The notes: generated by a model not told the origin, from the sequence alone. Shown: positions 11,821-24,520, counted from the stretch's first letter. The stretch is DNA of 64,000 bases from Platanthera guangdongensis (GCA_039583875.1 CM077159.1:2254812-2318811); one strand, 5' to 3'. Translations and numbers: made by a program.

Positions 11821-11829
11821 TATATAAAA
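11821..11829 (+). promoter_or_regulatory. TATA box, element A 3' LTR
   Basis: TATATAAAA sits in the same place relative to the array as in the 5' LTR. Confidence 0.7.
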
Positions 11830-13784
11830 GGGGAAGTGATAACCCTAGTCGTTTTCACTCCTCATTCCAGCCAATTTTCTGAGAGAAACTCCTGTTGAGA
11901 GAAGGAAGTCGATGGATCTAATTCTAGAGGAGAAGATCCGCCGCCGCCGTGGAAAAGAAGATGCCGCCGAGAAGAGTCACGAGATCCATGGCCGGAAATG
12001 GTGGAAATGCCGGAAATGAGGTGAGCTTCCTACCCTCTCACTTGGTGCTAGATCTTTAGTTATTTTCTTAGGAGAGATATCGACTCAAGCGAGTTTTGAT
12101 GGAGAGGAGTTTTCTATGGATGGCCATGCTAGGACATGTGGGCTAGGTTTTAGATCTCTTCAACCTCCCCTTTCTCCTATGTGGTGATGGGTGGATGGTT
12201 TCGTAAAGAATCATAGCCTCATGAGGGTAAATAAGGGAGGAGTAAATTTTGGAGTGATTTTGGAAGATCGACTAGGAGAGGAAGATGAACCGATGCCGTT
12301 CATTCCTCTTTACGAAGCGTGCAGAATCTGTATTCTGCGCGCAGTGATCTTCTTGGCCATTTTCATGTAGGCTGTGTCCAGATTTGGGCTTTCGATGAAA
12401 CACAAAAGTTGAAGCCCTTGAAAACACCTTTGCAACGAGTGGTTGCACGTCTTCATGCAAAGTCTGTATCCACAGGAAAGTCTGAACGAACATGACGTCC
12501 GATAAATCCTGCATGCAGAAATTGTGTTATGTACGCAGCAGATTTCAAGGCTGATTTCAAATATGATACGCTCAAATCATGGTTTTGGACTGAATATGAA
12601 AGTTGTAACCCATGGAAAGACCTTTCCAGCGAGGGGTTACACCTCCTCACCGAATTCATGTAGCTTCAGGAATCTCCGGTCGAATTTGCTATCCAGATTT
12701 ATGCTGCACTTAAATTCTTGTGTTTATATAATATGAATTTAAATTCGGTGGAATCGATGTTGCTAATTTACTATAGATTTTGATGAACTATTTTATGCTG
12801 ACCACCGTAGTGCTATGAATGATAAATCTTGTTATTTAAATTTCATAAAACTGAATTGTGGAGCAAGCTTTAATGCATGACATGACTTGCTAAAATTGAT
12901 AGATTATTATAAATTGCACCATGTTTATAATATGATGAATGAAATGACTGGATACAAATTGGTAGATTATTATTAATGCACATCATGTTTGTAATATGTT
13001 GAAACCACTTGGAATGACAAATAGAAGGATAAATCATGTCCATGAGCATGTATGATGGTTAGAATGAAATTTAGTAGTCCAATACTTAGACCGTAGTCTC
13101 CCTACGTGTAGTATTGTGGATGGATGTAAGTGCGGTGTTGATCATCACTAGTTGGGTTCGAGTTGAGATGAGGTATAGATGGATGGTTGGACTGTGCCCT
13201 CGTGCTTACTTCCGGGCCCCTTCTAATCCACAGTGTCGTGGCATTTGCATGCGGTGTGAGTCGACATGCGGTGTTGTAATCCTGGGTTAAGGATAGTGTT
13301 GCAGGTCTACGGGCTCGCCGATCGTCATACCGACGGGAGTTGACGGTTAGACTTTGGGCGGTTGGGCTGTGTCCTTGGTGTTCACTTCCCGAGGCCCCTT
13401 TCGTGCCAGGTGAATGGTTGGGTTGTGTCCTCGTGCCTTCTTTCGAGGCCCCTTCTGGGTCACACCAGGCCAGTTCGGGCTGTGTTCTCAATGCACATCT
13501 ACCCGAGACCCCGCTGGGCCATAGAACGCATGGGCTCCGCTGTTGTGTTCTTAGTGTTGAGGAGTACGGAGGCCTAGGTGATGTAGTGTGGATACCTGCC
13601 TAGTAGTAGAGATGCCCGCTATACAGTCACCGCCTGTCCACGGCGGCTGTTGCCTGAGAAGTTAGCTACCTGCTCGAATAGTGGGAACTATAGTCTGTGT
13701 CGACATAGCAATTGCATGTGTGTGATCATTGGTGAGTCATTGCATAGCATACATACCATTACATAACATAGAACAAACAAGACC

Positions 13785-13885
13785 CTCATCATATAAGTTT
13801 GTATGGGCACTCTTATACGATGAGTTACTTTTATGTAACCCGATCCTTAACTTATAAGTTTGTATGGGCATCCTTATAAGTTAAG
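13785..13885 (+). other. Two tandem stem-loops with GTATGGG loops (A, 3' LTR)
   Basis: Stem-loop 1 (13785-13824) pairs CTCATCATATAAG with CTTATACGATGAG, one mismatch. Stem-loop 2 (13846-13885) keeps the perfect 13-bp stem of the 5' LTR copy. Both loops contain TTTGTATGGGCA. Confidence 0.75.
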
Positions 13886-14564
13886 TTACTTTCCTGCTGT
13901 AGTTACTTGTACTTGTTGATTTACTAATTGCTCAAGTAGAACTACTAGTCTGTAATATTGTTATTCAAGTAGAATTTCTAGTTTATAATGTTGTTATTCA
14001 TGTACTACTACCACCTGCTTGTACCTGTTTTACTACTTGTATTATACTTGTACCCTTATTCCATTCTCTGCCAGGTGCCGAGGAGTCGCCTGGGGAGCGG
14101 ATTTGAAGCCACTTAGTCCTTTCGACTAACAGTTGCTACGTCTTCCTTTTTAGGAGGTCACTCCGCAGATAGAGCAGCCGCAGACTTTGCAGCAAGACAG
14201 CTAGGACAGGACGACAGGGCCTGATATGACGGTGTCATCACTACTGTCGGTTACGGATGTGAGTGTTGTGAGATTTTAATGTAGCCCATTTGGGCAATTT
14301 TATAGCTGTACTCTGATATTGTAGAAGCATGTTTTATCTTCTCTTATTTGATGCATTTGGACATATACTTAGTGTGGATTTGACTTCTTCTTGCTTATAT
14401 TATGGTTGGGTTGGCATGTTTATATTGATATTGGTTGTAGCCGGCGGAATAGGCATCTTGTGGTATAGGTTAGCCCGTGTGCTAATGCTTCCGCAAGGCG
14501 GCTGTTCCGGGCATAAGACCCCCCTTCGTGCCGTGTTTTGGGATCCGGGAGGGGGGGTCTTACA

Positions 14565-15598
14565 CAAGGTTTCCCCGTACAAATTTGCAAAATCCCGATG
14601 TGGACTTGTGATCTCCATTGTCATCATCATAGCTAGAATCCGAGTATGCTTCAACCTTTAAATGACCATTCTTCTGAAATAGTAGTCCTTTACCTAGCGC
14701 CGCTTTAATATATTCCAATATTGTTAGGGATGACTGTAGAAGGCAATTCCTAGGAGCTTGCATGGACTGGCTAATCTTACCTACAACATAGGAGATGTTG
14801 TGTCTTGTTACCATGAGATAAATGAGTTTGCCGACCACACGCTTGTATCTCGTAACATCTGATAAAGGAGGCGAGTCATCTGTCTAGGTTTTATCTTCTC
14901 CAGCAGATATGGGGCATCAGACAGGTTTAGCTACAGTCCACCCTATCTCTTTTAGTAGATCAAGAGCATACTTACAATGGAAGAGGACCAATGAGTTGGT
15001 CCTCCGAGAGATTTCTATTCCCAGAAAGTATTTTGGGGAGCTCATATCCTTCGTGACCAGGTGTTGATGGAGATGTTTCTTTGTCAAGGCTACCCCAGCT
15101 TGGCCATCTCCAGTGATAAGAATATCGTCCACGTACACGGTAAGAACCACCACACCTAGGGAGGTTTTGTAGATGAAAATGAGTGATTGGCAGAACTTCT
15201 TGTAAAACCTACGGCTGTCACAATGCCACTAAACTTGTCAAACCACTCCTGAGGTCTCTTCTTTAGGCCATAGATGTTGTTCTTCAGCCTACATACCCGT
15301 GTCTGCCCCTGAGCAACATACAAAGCAGGTTACTCCATATAGACATCCTCCTGAAGATCACCATAGAGAAATGCCTTTTTGACATCCAGTTGGGAAATGA
15401 GTCAATCCTTGTTGACGGCAACAGAGAGGAGTACCCGAATAGTGCTAAGACGAGCAACGGGAGTGAAGGTATCAAAATAATCCACACCATAAGTCTGAGT
15501 GATGCCTTTTGTGACAAGGCGTGCCTTATAGAGATCCACAGAGCAGTCAGGATGGAACGTCACAACAAAGACCATGCGACAACCAACAACATCAGTGC
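14565..15598 (-). pseudogene. copia-1 reverse transcriptase and RNase H N-terminal part
   Basis: On the minus strand, from 15598 downward, the translation passes through RYKARL-like and [10 protein letters not shown] blocks, QLDVKKAFLYGDL, the catalytic YVDDILITGD (about 15120-15140), KYFLGIEISR and KYALDLL. It then reaches a GKLIYL block and the RNase H start YSDSSYD. Frameshifts occur near 15180 and 15290. The N-terminal continuation is at 61005-61467, and the C-terminal continuation is at 2097-2484 beyond element A. This is a dead copia pol fragment. Confidence 0.87.
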
Positions 15599-17898
15599 TG
15601 TAACACCCCCTATCCGTCGCATAGCATATAACAGTAGGTCCGGCCGTGGCCCGACACCATATACTACAGACAGACCGGGTGGTTACTTATGGAAACCATC
15701 CAACCAATCTCAACGTCCTACACAGAGCATTCTAGCGAAAGCAGTTTATAAAAGTTGTACACAAGAACCCAGCATCGAAGCACGAATGTCCACTAATACA
15801 AAAATAGGAATGTTATACAAAATACTCAAAACAAGCCTTAAGGCCATACAAAATGTTTCACTTGAATATTACATGTTTTACAAACCACGGCACGCAGGTC
15901 GGTCATACATGAATAAAACAGTAAACACTTCCACTTGGGCCTTCGAGGGCCGGCTTTGCAAAAAGGGTTTAGCCCGCTATTGACCGCTTGGTCCAGCTGC
16001 ACATGCAAGCAAGAAACCACCACACGGTGGCAAAACAAGGCAACGGTCAGCAATGCTGACCAAATTATAACGATCCCGCCCCCAACTCGGGGCGGCGATG
16101 CTCCTTCCCTGCATTTCATTAGCATAAGCGAGCAATGTATAACAATAGCCATTTCATCACAGACGTTGGCTCGCTCGGCCACACGCCCCGTGCACTCAGG
16201 GCACATTCTCGGTGAACCGGTCGATGTCACGTCAATTAAAGCCATTAACATTCCGGACTCACCACCGCCACTTAGACGGCCAAACTTATGAGCAATTTGT
16301 CTTCTTGGCCTGGGTCACGACAATTTAAGCCATTGACCGCCGAAGACCCTACTCTATGCCAACGGTAAGTGCCACGTGCCTTTAGGTCTCTTTAACCGAA
16401 CGACATAGAATGGGTACGGTTCCATCTAACTCGTGCTCACATCGCAACGGCAATTTAAGCCATTTGCGCGGGTCAAACGTCCACCGAGTCCCATTTCCAT
16501 AACAAGTCACATAACCCGGTTATGTTCAAGTTGTCTCTCAGGCCACCAAGTTGGCAAGATCTCGTATCCGCCCAGATTTCCGGGTGCACCTTTGGGTTAG
16601 TCCCCAAGGCTCCCTGCTGCTATCTACCACGTAGAAAACCCGAAAAACAACCAATAGCACGGAGTCTTCTCCGACATTATGCAATGCAACATCACCGATC
16701 CAGACCAACATGTCCGGGTAGGCTTCACACATCATGCCTATGTCCATTCTCGCATACGGACTCTAAACAATGGGGACTTCACATATCTACCCGAAGGAAC
16801 GCCTCCAACTCTCCGCAAACTCGCGAGAGCGGGCTTCCTATGCAAAGAAAGAGAGCTATTCATGCTCAAGATGAGGATCGTTACCCTTGCGTTCCTCTTT
16901 GGCGCCATTGAAAAGTAATCGGATGAAAACAACCGCACTAGCGTTGCCTCCGTGGATCCGGAGTCGGCTCACGATTCGGAGCTCCGAAGTTCCTCCAATG
17001 GCGGATCTAGCTCCTTCTTCTTCCCTTAGCTCTCCTCTCTCTCCAAGGATTTAGAAAGAGAACACTTAAGAAAAGTGAGGGTTTTCTAAGTCCATCCACG
17101 GGTATATCCCTTCAGGAACATCCCCCAGCCGTTGGATCTCAAAACAAGGAAACGAACGGCTTTGATTCGGGGCTGAAATGCCCAATCTAGACCGAACACG
17201 GCCTGGCACACGCCCGTGTCCAGGGCCGTGTGCCTCATTCGCCGTCAAAATCGAATCACCTGGAACCTCACACGGGTATCGAACACGCCCGTGTTCGAGC
17301 TGACACGCCCGTGTTCCACCTGACACGGCCGTGTGACCGGCCGTGTACCCCATGATTTTTCCCCAAAATCAACCCGAGCACTGCACGGGTTCTAGGACAC
17401 GCCCGTGTCCCTACCCGTGTCACCTTGACACGCCTGGGCTCCAAGCCGTGTACACGGTCTCGACACTCGACACTTCGTCGAGTGAAGATCGTCGACCTGA
17501 TGACACGGCCTTGGACACGCCCGTGTCCTAGGCCGTGTGCCTTGTCTCGACGATCGTCGAGCAAATCTCGACGACTCCCCGGGACGATCGTCATAACGGG
17601 TCGACACGCCCGTGTCGCAGGCCGTGTGCCTAGTCTCAGCGAATCTTCGAGATAATCTCGACGACTTCGCGGCTAAGTATCGACACGGGTCGACACGCCC
17701 TGCGACACGCCCGTGTCGCAGGCCGTGTGCCCAGTCTCGATACAATGTCGAGACCAAAGTGTCGACTTCCTGGCTCAGTGTCGGCACAGGCTTGACACGC
17801 CCTAGGACACGCCCGTGTCCCAGGCCGTGTGCCTGCAGCCAGAACCCAAACTGGCCCAAAACGTCCCCCTTCGCTCCTTTGAGTTTTGGGGCGTTACA
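15599..17898 (-). repeat. Element B LTR1 (3' LTR)
   Basis: This LTR is 2,300 bp. On the minus strand it begins TGTAACGCCCCAAAACTC next to a PPT and ends GGGGGTGTTACA. The U3 palindrome array occupies about 17195-17832. LTR1 and LTR2 both lack a 12-bp piece of the array that LTR3 and element E keep. Confidence 0.9.
17195..17832 (-). repeat. U3 palindrome array (B LTR1)
   Basis: The plus strand shows ACACGCCCGTGT repeatedly, with arms such as CTGCG/CGCAG and GG/CC, alternating with TCGACGATCGTCGA-type palindromes. It lies in the first 700 bp of the LTR in its own orientation, that is, in U3. Confidence 0.85.
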
Positions 17899-20800
17899 AC
17901 TCTACCCCTCTTAAAAGAATTTCGCCCACGAAATTACATAAAGGAAAGACATGTACAAAACCAAAATTTGTACCTGAGCGGAACAACTCCGGATATTCGT
18001 CAAGCATAGTCTGCTCTCGCTCCCAAGAGAGCTCCTTACGACCGCAATTGTCCCACCGGACCTTGACCATCCTGATCTCTTTATTGCGTAGCCGCTTGAC
18101 CTCCGAGTCCTCAATCCGCACGGGCTTGACCTTTGTCATTAGCCCACTATCCACCGGCACTTGATCAACCGCGATCACTTGCGTAGGCTCTTGCACCGCC
18201 TTCCGAAGCACCGAAATATGGAATACATCATGTAAACCACTTAGCTCCACTGAAAGCTTCAACCTATAGGCCGCTTCACCAACTCGCTCCAGAACCTCAA
18301 ATGGTCCAAGGTATCTCGGCCTTAGATTTTTCAATCGTCGCACCCACGAGACACCCTTGAACGACTTGATCTTTAAGTATACATAATCGCCCACAGCGAA
18401 CTCCACGTTCCTGTGCTTGACATTATAGTACTTTGCTTGCCGGTCCTGAGCGATAAGCAACCTCTCCCGAATTGTTCTCACCAAAGAAGTAGCATCCTCC
18501 ACTTCAGATCGCTTATATAACTTTGACTCACCCGTTTCTAACCAAGACAACGGCGTGCGACATCTTCTACCATATAGAGCCTCGAAGGGCGCCATCTGAA
18601 TACTCGCTTGGTAGCTGTTGTTGTATGCGAACTCCACCAAATAAAGGTGGTCTTCCCATTGCTTTCCAAAATCCAAGACACACATGCGAAGCATGTCTTC
18701 CATGGTTCTATTGACCCTCTCGGTCTGCCCATCCGTTTGTGGATGGAAGGCTGTGCTGAATTTCAGCTTTGTTCCCAACATTTGATGCACCAGCCTCCAA
18801 TCATTGGACGTGAACCGCCCATCTCGGTCACTCACGATGCTGCGGGGCATACCATGAAGCCGTACTATGTTATCCACATAAAGCTTTGCCAGCTTCTCCA
18901 CCGGATCATCCTTCCTATGCGGAATAAAATGCGACACCTTCGTTAATCGATCAACAACCACCCAAATGGAGTCGTTTCCCTTTTGCGACCTTGACAAACC
19001 GTGCACAAAGTTCATAGAGATGTCGTCGAATTTCCACTCTGGAATAGGCAAGGACTTAAGAAATCCTCCCGGCTTTTGGTACTCCGCCTTCACCAAGGCA
19101 CAAGTTTGGCACTTCGCTACGTGTTGCGCCACATCCTTTTTCAAACCCGGCCACCAAAACATCTTCTTCACGTCACGGTACATCTTCGTGCTCCCCGGGT
19201 GAATCGAGTACTTGGTATGGTGCGCCTCGTACAACAACTCCACCCGTAAATTGCCCACACTTGGGACGCACAAACGACCGTCTCTCCAAAGCAATCCGTC
19301 CTCCACGACGAATTGGGAATTTGACCCATCCAGAGCCTCTACCATGAACTGCTTCATATGAGCATCCATATCCAAAGTCTGCCGAATACGATCAGCCATG
19401 TCATATTGGACTTCAGTCCAATTCAGAACTTATTCAGCACTTGATTGTCTATCCACACAAACAATCTCCAACGCCTCCAACTCCCGCACCAACCGCGCAT
19501 CACGCACCGATAGCCAATTGGCTTGAGCTGGGGCTCGGCGACTCAACGCGTCCGCAACCGCATTCCCTTTTGCCAGGCACGTAGTGGATCTTGAATGTAT
19601 AGTCCCCCAGGAACTCCATCCATCTACGCTGCCGCATATCCAGATCCTTCTGATCAATAAGATACTTCAGGCTCTTGTGGTCGGTGTAGATATCAATCTT
19701 CACACCGTACAAATAGTGTCTCCACAACTTCAAGGCAAAAATCATGGCCGCTAACTCCAAGTCATGGACCGGATAATTCCTCTCGTGCACTTTTAGCTGT
19801 CTCGAGCCATAAGCTATCACGCTTCCGTGCTGCAGTAGCACGCAACCCAAACCGCTGCATGAAGCATCGCTATATATCTCGCCTTCGGTTCCACATGGCG
19901 AACTCAGCACAGGCGCCGTGGTCAACCGACACTTCAATTCCTCAAAAGCTCGCGCGCACTCCGGCGTCCAAACGAACTGATGCTCCTTCCTCGTCAAAGT
20001 AGTGAGAGGTAACGCTAACTGCGAGAAGTTCTCTACGAAGCGCCTATAATAGCCGGCAAGCCCCAAAAAGCTCCAGACTTTTGCTACCGTAGCAAGCTCA
20101 GGCCACTCCCGTATCGCAACAATCTTTGCCGGATCCACAGCAATACCCTCTCCACTCACTATATGACCGAGGAACGCCACTGAGGATAGCGAAAAATCGC
20201 ACTTCGAGAACTTGGCATACAACTGATTTCTCCTTAGCGTCTCCAACACCAAATGAAGATGCTTGAAGTGATCTTCCTCACTTTGCGAGTACACCAAAAT
20301 ATCGTCGATGAAGACGATCACGAAATGGTCTAAGTACTCCCTGAAAGTCCTGTTCATCAAATCCATGAACACTGACGGCGCATTAGTCAGCCCAAACGGC
20401 ATGACCGTAAACTCATAATGCCCGTATCTCGTACTAAACGCTGTCTTCGGGATATCACTCTCCCTTATTCGCAGCTAATAGTACCCAGCCTTGAGATCCA
20501 ACTTCGAGTACACCGTCGACCCGACTAACTGATCAAAGAGATCATCAATCCGGGGGATCGGGTACTTGTTCTTCTCCGTCAGCTTGTTTAACTCCCGATA
20601 ATCAATACATAACCTCAAGCTTCCATCCTTCTTCTTAACAAAGAGGACCGGTGCGCTCCAAGGCGAAGAACTCGGGCGCACATACCCTTGCTCCAACAAC
20701 TCTTACAGTTGAACTTTCAGCTCCGCCATTTCCTTAGGCGCTAGCCGATACGGAGATCGTGACACAGGCTTTGCACCTGGTACTAGCTCGATCGTAAAAT

Positions 20801-21337
20801 CTATCTCCTGCTGAGGCGGGGCTCCAGGAAGATCCGCGGGGAACACATCAGGGTATTCCGATACCACTGAAATACAATCCAACGCGGGCTTCGGCTTTGC
20901 AACCTCCACTAGTGTAAAGAACAGTTCTGCACCAGCACGAACCGCCTTCTCCACCTGAAGAGCAGACATCAATGTCTTGCTCGACCCCTTTAAGCCCGTA
21001 AAAGTCGTTTCACGACTTGCTCCCAGCTTGACTTCCTTGCTACCACAATCTATATGGGCCTGCTGCTCCGAGAGCCAGTCCATGCCAAATATGACGTCGA
21101 ACTCCACTAACGGAAGTAAAGACGCCCGCAGGTAGAACTACTGCTCCCCAATACGAATCTTAACATCGCAGATCCTATCCGCTCGCATCGAACACCCATT
21201 AGGCAACAACACATCCAACTTATCCTTCGCCATCGAAGAAGGGACTCCGATGCGTGATATAAATCCTTCGGACAAGGAGTGTGGTGCTCCCGTATCGAAG
21301 AGTGCTTGTGCCGGATTTTCACAAATCAATACAAATT
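17894..21337 (-). pseudogene. Element B internal 1 pol, frameshifted
   Basis: From 21337 downward the domains are protease (LFDTGA near 21290-21300, then GMDWLSEQQ), RT ([29 protein letters not shown] near 20310), RNase H ([25 protein letters not shown]), integrase zinc finger (HH...CQTCALVK) and integrase core ([24 protein letters not shown]). The tail has a chromodomain-like region (IRMVKVRWDN, LSWERE). Frameshifts or stops fall near 19430-19570, 20475 (TAG), 20700 (TAA) and 21140-21250. The integrase-to-tail part is open over about 500 residues. Its frame ends at the TAA of the LTR's own TGTAAC. Confidence 0.88.
17899..17935 (-). promoter_or_regulatory. PPT and adjacent hairpin, B internal 1
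   Basis: The minus strand reads AAGAGGGGTAGAGT up to the LTR start. Immediately upstream is a hairpin with arms AATTTCG and CGAAATT around a 4-nt loop (17918-17935). The pol frame reads through both. Confidence 0.75.
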
Positions 21338-21413
21338 CTAAACAAGTAGTGGTAAGGTAACATGTGCATAACAAGTATTTAAAGAAATTAACTTTCTATA
21401 AATTAAACCGTAC
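21338..21413 (-). other. Predicted gag-pol intron, B internal 1 (76 nt)
   Basis: On the minus strand gag ends ...GTGACAG followed by GTACGG, and the protease exon follows TTGTTTAG. Removing 76 nt joins gag to protease in frame through a split codon (phase 1). The first exon-2 base is A here, G in the sister copies. Without removal the gag frame meets a TAA six bases into the intron. This is a prediction from splice signals and reading-frame continuity. Confidence 0.72.
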
Positions 21414-22557
21414 CTGTCACCACATCAGCTTGTTTAATGGCCTCTTGTTGGCCAAGATTGTAGACCCTTGGTTGGGCCGGAGTAAAATGGGATGCGGTCG
21501 ACTCCACCGCCTTTCCCTTCTATTCATAAGTAGCTCCCGGCCTTCTCTCGGACTTAGGACGTCCGCTCCAACAATCACGGGCGAAATTCCCCGTCTTTCC
21601 GCATGTAAAGCACGCACCCGGGGTCCGACCCGTAGTCGCCCCAGAAGCGCCAGAAGGAGCTGGACCCGAAGTCCTATGCTTCTTGAAAGACCTCCGATAG
21701 CCGGACTTTGAAGTAGTCGGCACTCTGAACTCAGATTTCTTCTCACCCAAGCTTTTCTTCGCTTGCACGCTCTTCATGTCCTTCTCCAAGGACCGGGCAG
21801 TATTGACCAAGGTTAAGAAACCCTGCGTCATCGGCCCCGAGAGTAGTAATCTCAACTCATCCCTCAGGCCTTCATAGAAGCGATTAGTCTTGCGCTCCTC
21901 ATCCATGATGGTGGAGCTAGCATATCGACTCAGACGAGTAAACTCGTGGAGATATTCATCCACGCTCCTCTCACCCTGTACCAACTTCAGGAACTCATTC
22001 TCCAACGCTATCTTCTGTGTCGAAGGGAGGTATCTTGTTAAGGACAATCCCGAGAACTCTTCCATCGGAACGTCTATCAGTTGTCTACCTCTCAAATGAT
22101 GCAGCTCCAATCCTTCCCACCACATCCTCGCTTCACCGTCTAGCAGGAACATAGCGATGGTGGTCATTTGCCACTCCTCCGTCTCCGTTGCTGTCATGAC
22201 TCTCTTCACCGTAGAGAGCCACTCTTCAGCCTGAGATGGGGTTCCCAACCCCCAGAATAATGGAGGGTTAAAGCTCATTACATACTTCAGCTGCCTCTCA
22301 ATTGCCCTCCTTGGCACCACCGGTTCTACAACCACTTGCTCCACCCTCCTTGGCTCAGCCTCTTGAAGAGGTACTTGCTCCATCACAGGAGCGGGCTACT
22401 GCGCTTGCCTTGCAGGCTGCGCATTAATCACGGCCAACACCGCTTCAGCCACCAATCGTATGTTCTCCGCCGATAGAGGTGTTGCGGGAGCAACATCCAG
22501 TGCACTACTAGCCTCAGAAACTCGGCGTTCTGACGGCCCAACACCACTTCTGGTCAC
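21414..22557 (-). pseudogene. Element B internal 1 gag, two premature stops
   Basis: The retrotransposon gag domain is readable (FNPPLFWGLGTPSQAEEWL, MWWEGLELHH, RSVDEYLHEFTRL), followed by one CCHC knuckle region whose His is Asn (CFTCGKTGNFARDC). TAG codons interrupt it at 22396-22398 and 21520-21522, where the element E copy has sense codons. No ATG is seen at the gag start: the conserved frame begins GTGACC directly after an in-frame TAG. The protein would form the capsid and nucleocapsid; this copy is dead. Confidence 0.85.
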
Positions 22558-22781
22558 CTATAGTGGTACAAAACACCGTTAAGCGACCAAATAAATTGCA
22601 AACAACAATTATAGTAACACACAGGTTCCTCAAACACGAGTATTTTCATTCCTAAGTGGACATTCATGGGTTCTTTTACCATTATAACGATGACGCACAC
22701 AATGTGCTCACCACCCATTAAAAAAAATTCGCCCACGAATTCACTTTAAGCCCGACCAAAACCAGTAGTCTGATACCAAAT
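22558..22781 (-). promoter_or_regulatory. Leader and primer-binding site, B internal 1
   Basis: The plus strand carries TCTGATACCA (22769-22778), the reverse of TGGTATCAGA, four bases from the LTR. This is an initiator tRNA-Met PBS. The remaining 200 bp up to gag form an untranslated leader with no strong start codon for gag. Confidence 0.78.
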
Positions 22782-23136
22782 TGTTACACCCCCTATCCGT
22801 CGCATAGCATATAGCAGTAGGTCCGGCCGGGGCCCGACGCCATATACTACAGACAGACCGGGTGGTTACTTATGGAAACCGTCCAACCAATCTCAACGTC
22901 CTACACAGAGCATTCTAGTGGAAACAGTTTATAAAAGTTGTACACAAGAACCCAGCATCGAAGCACGAATGTCCACTAATACAAAAATAGGAATGTTATA
23001 CAAAATAATCAAAACAAGCCTTAAGGCCTTACAAAATGTTTCACTTAAATATTACATGTTTTACAAACCACGGCACGCAGGCCGGTCATACATGAATAAA
23101 ACAGTAAACACTTCCACTTGGGCCTTCGAGGGCCGG
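22782..23136 (-). repeat. Element B LTR2, left part
   Basis: These are the first 355 bp (plus-strand order) of the middle LTR, which begins TGTTACACC here. Element D inserted at GCCGG (23132-23136). The LTR resumes at 34123. Confidence 0.88.
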
Positions 23137-23853
23137 TGTAACGCCCCCGATTTTTTTCAGTGATTTATTTAATTTCTTATTTGACGTATTTTGACGTCAG
23201 GGCGTTATGTTAGCGCGTTTTGGTCATGTGACGTTGTTAGAGCGTGTTTTTAGCTCTTTAGGTTCCCTGCGTGTCTTGGTGATGCCTGGCAGTAAGATTC
23301 CCTAGCGAGCCGGAGTCTGTTTGGTGACTCGGTGGAGCCTCTTGGGGAATGCTTGTGTTTTGGCTTCGGGAGTTTTGCCCGAGTTTTGCTCGTCGGATTT
23401 TGTTACCGACTTTGTCGTAGCGCGTTTGCGTTCGTTAGGTTTGACCGGCCAAATTTTGGGATTTGCGTCGGGAGTGGAAAATTTTATATTAGGAAATTAT
23501 ATCGGCTAATTTTAGACATGCTCGTCAAGTTTCGTCGCGTTCCGAGCATTTTTGGAGTCTCGGCGCGCGATTGAAGTTTGTATGTTTTCGCGTACGCCGT
23601 TAACTTTAGAAATTATTATCTCGAAAACGGTGCGTCGGAATTCGATTTCGACTTCGCCGTTGGATTCGTAGCGTCGTCATTCGCCTACGGTGCGAATTTC
23701 GTTCGATTTGGCGCGCGTTTGGCCCTCCGTAATGATATAAGGTTATATCATTTTATTATTATAATTATTACTTATATATATATATATATAAGAATTAATA
23801 AAATAAATAAATAAATAAATAATAAATAAAAATAAAATAATAAGAAGTAAGAT

Positions 23854-23910
23854 TTCGGTGAGAATCATCTCACCGAATGCATATGATTCGGTGAGATGAT
23901 TCTCACCGAA
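23854..23910 (+). repeat. Nested palindrome in D U3
   Basis: Arms 23854-23878 and 23886-23910 are perfect 25-nt reverse complements around the 7-nt loop GCATATG. Each arm is itself a near-palindrome (TTCGGTGAGA...TCTCACCGAA). The 3' LTR keeps it at 32071-32127. A further half copy follows (TTTCGGTGAGAC). Confidence 0.9.
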
Positions 23911-24520
23911 TCATGTTTCGGTGAGACAGCCTTTCCCCCCTTTTTTTTATATTTTTTGGTTATTTTAATAATAGATATATTATTATTATTTATATTATTA
24001 TTATAAGTATTTATATTTAAACAAAAGAAAGGTTCTTCTTCTTTCCCCGATCAGCCCCCTCCCCTTCCTGTGCGAATTTTTTTGCGGAGTGCGGAACCCT
24101 TCCGTTCGCAAATCTTCCGGCGGCCGCCACCGCCGATCCGGTGGACGGAATTTCGATCCGATCGCGGCGTTGGAAAGCTCTCGGCGAGAGCTTCGAGATC
24201 GCGGTAAGTTTTTCTCGTTTCGGTAACCGTTTCGCCATAGATTTTTTCGGCCCTAACCCCGGTTGTCCGTTTTTTCGTAGATCTCGTCTCCGCGTGTCCC
24301 CTTTTGGACGGATCTACGTGGTGGAGTATTTTGGTGACGTTTTCAAGGTCGATTTGAGGCAAGTGGATTTCTCCCCTCTTGCGTGCCTCCATGAGTTGCA
24401 TTTTTTTTGTTGTATTATTCTTTCCTCCTTGTCGTAGAATAGGTAATATTGGAATGTTCCTAGTTTTGGGCTTGTAGTCGGCCCAAACTAGGAAGTTATC
24501 AGTTTTATTTTTAGTTGTAC

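Larger units (their letters stand above)
2485..14564 (+). mobile_element. Element A: gag-less Ty3/gypsy chromovirus inserted in copia-1
   Basis: This is a 12,080-bp element with two LTRs of about 3.76 kb. Both begin TGTAACGTCCC; the 3' copy ends TCTTACA and the 5' copy TCTTATA. It is flanked by a perfect 5-bp TSD, CAAGG, at 2480-2484 and 14565-14569. Removing it rejoins the copia-1 RNase H reading. The interior is only 4.56 kb: a short tRNA-Met PBS, a decayed pol and no recognisable gag. The long LTRs, the integrase type and the chromodomain-like C-terminus fit the Tekay/Del chromovirus lineage. A TRIM sits within its integrase gene. It looks old and non-autonomous. Confidence 0.93.
10800..14564 (+). 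repeat. Element A 3' LTR
   Basis: This LTR is 3,765 bp, begins TGTAACGTCCC and ends TCTTACA. It has the same internal order as the 5' LTR: U3 palindrome array (10931-11815), TATA box at 11821, AT-rich duplicated block, 60-bp-type repeats, and paired stem-loops at 13785-13885. Many substitutions separate the two LTRs, consistent with an old insertion. Confidence 0.92.

Noticed and set aside
17195..17832. CRISPR-like or satellite array of GC-rich repeats
   Set aside because: Repeat spacing is irregular, the unit is palindromic with variable arms, and it lies inside an LTR of a plant retrotransposon. It is a U3 module array.
17343..17914. Arg/Pro/Cys-rich open frames over the palindrome arrays (also near 35562, 46106, 60486, 63352)
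   Set aside because: These low-complexity frames come from translating CACGGGCGTG repeats in any frame, on both strands. There is no domain and no start context.
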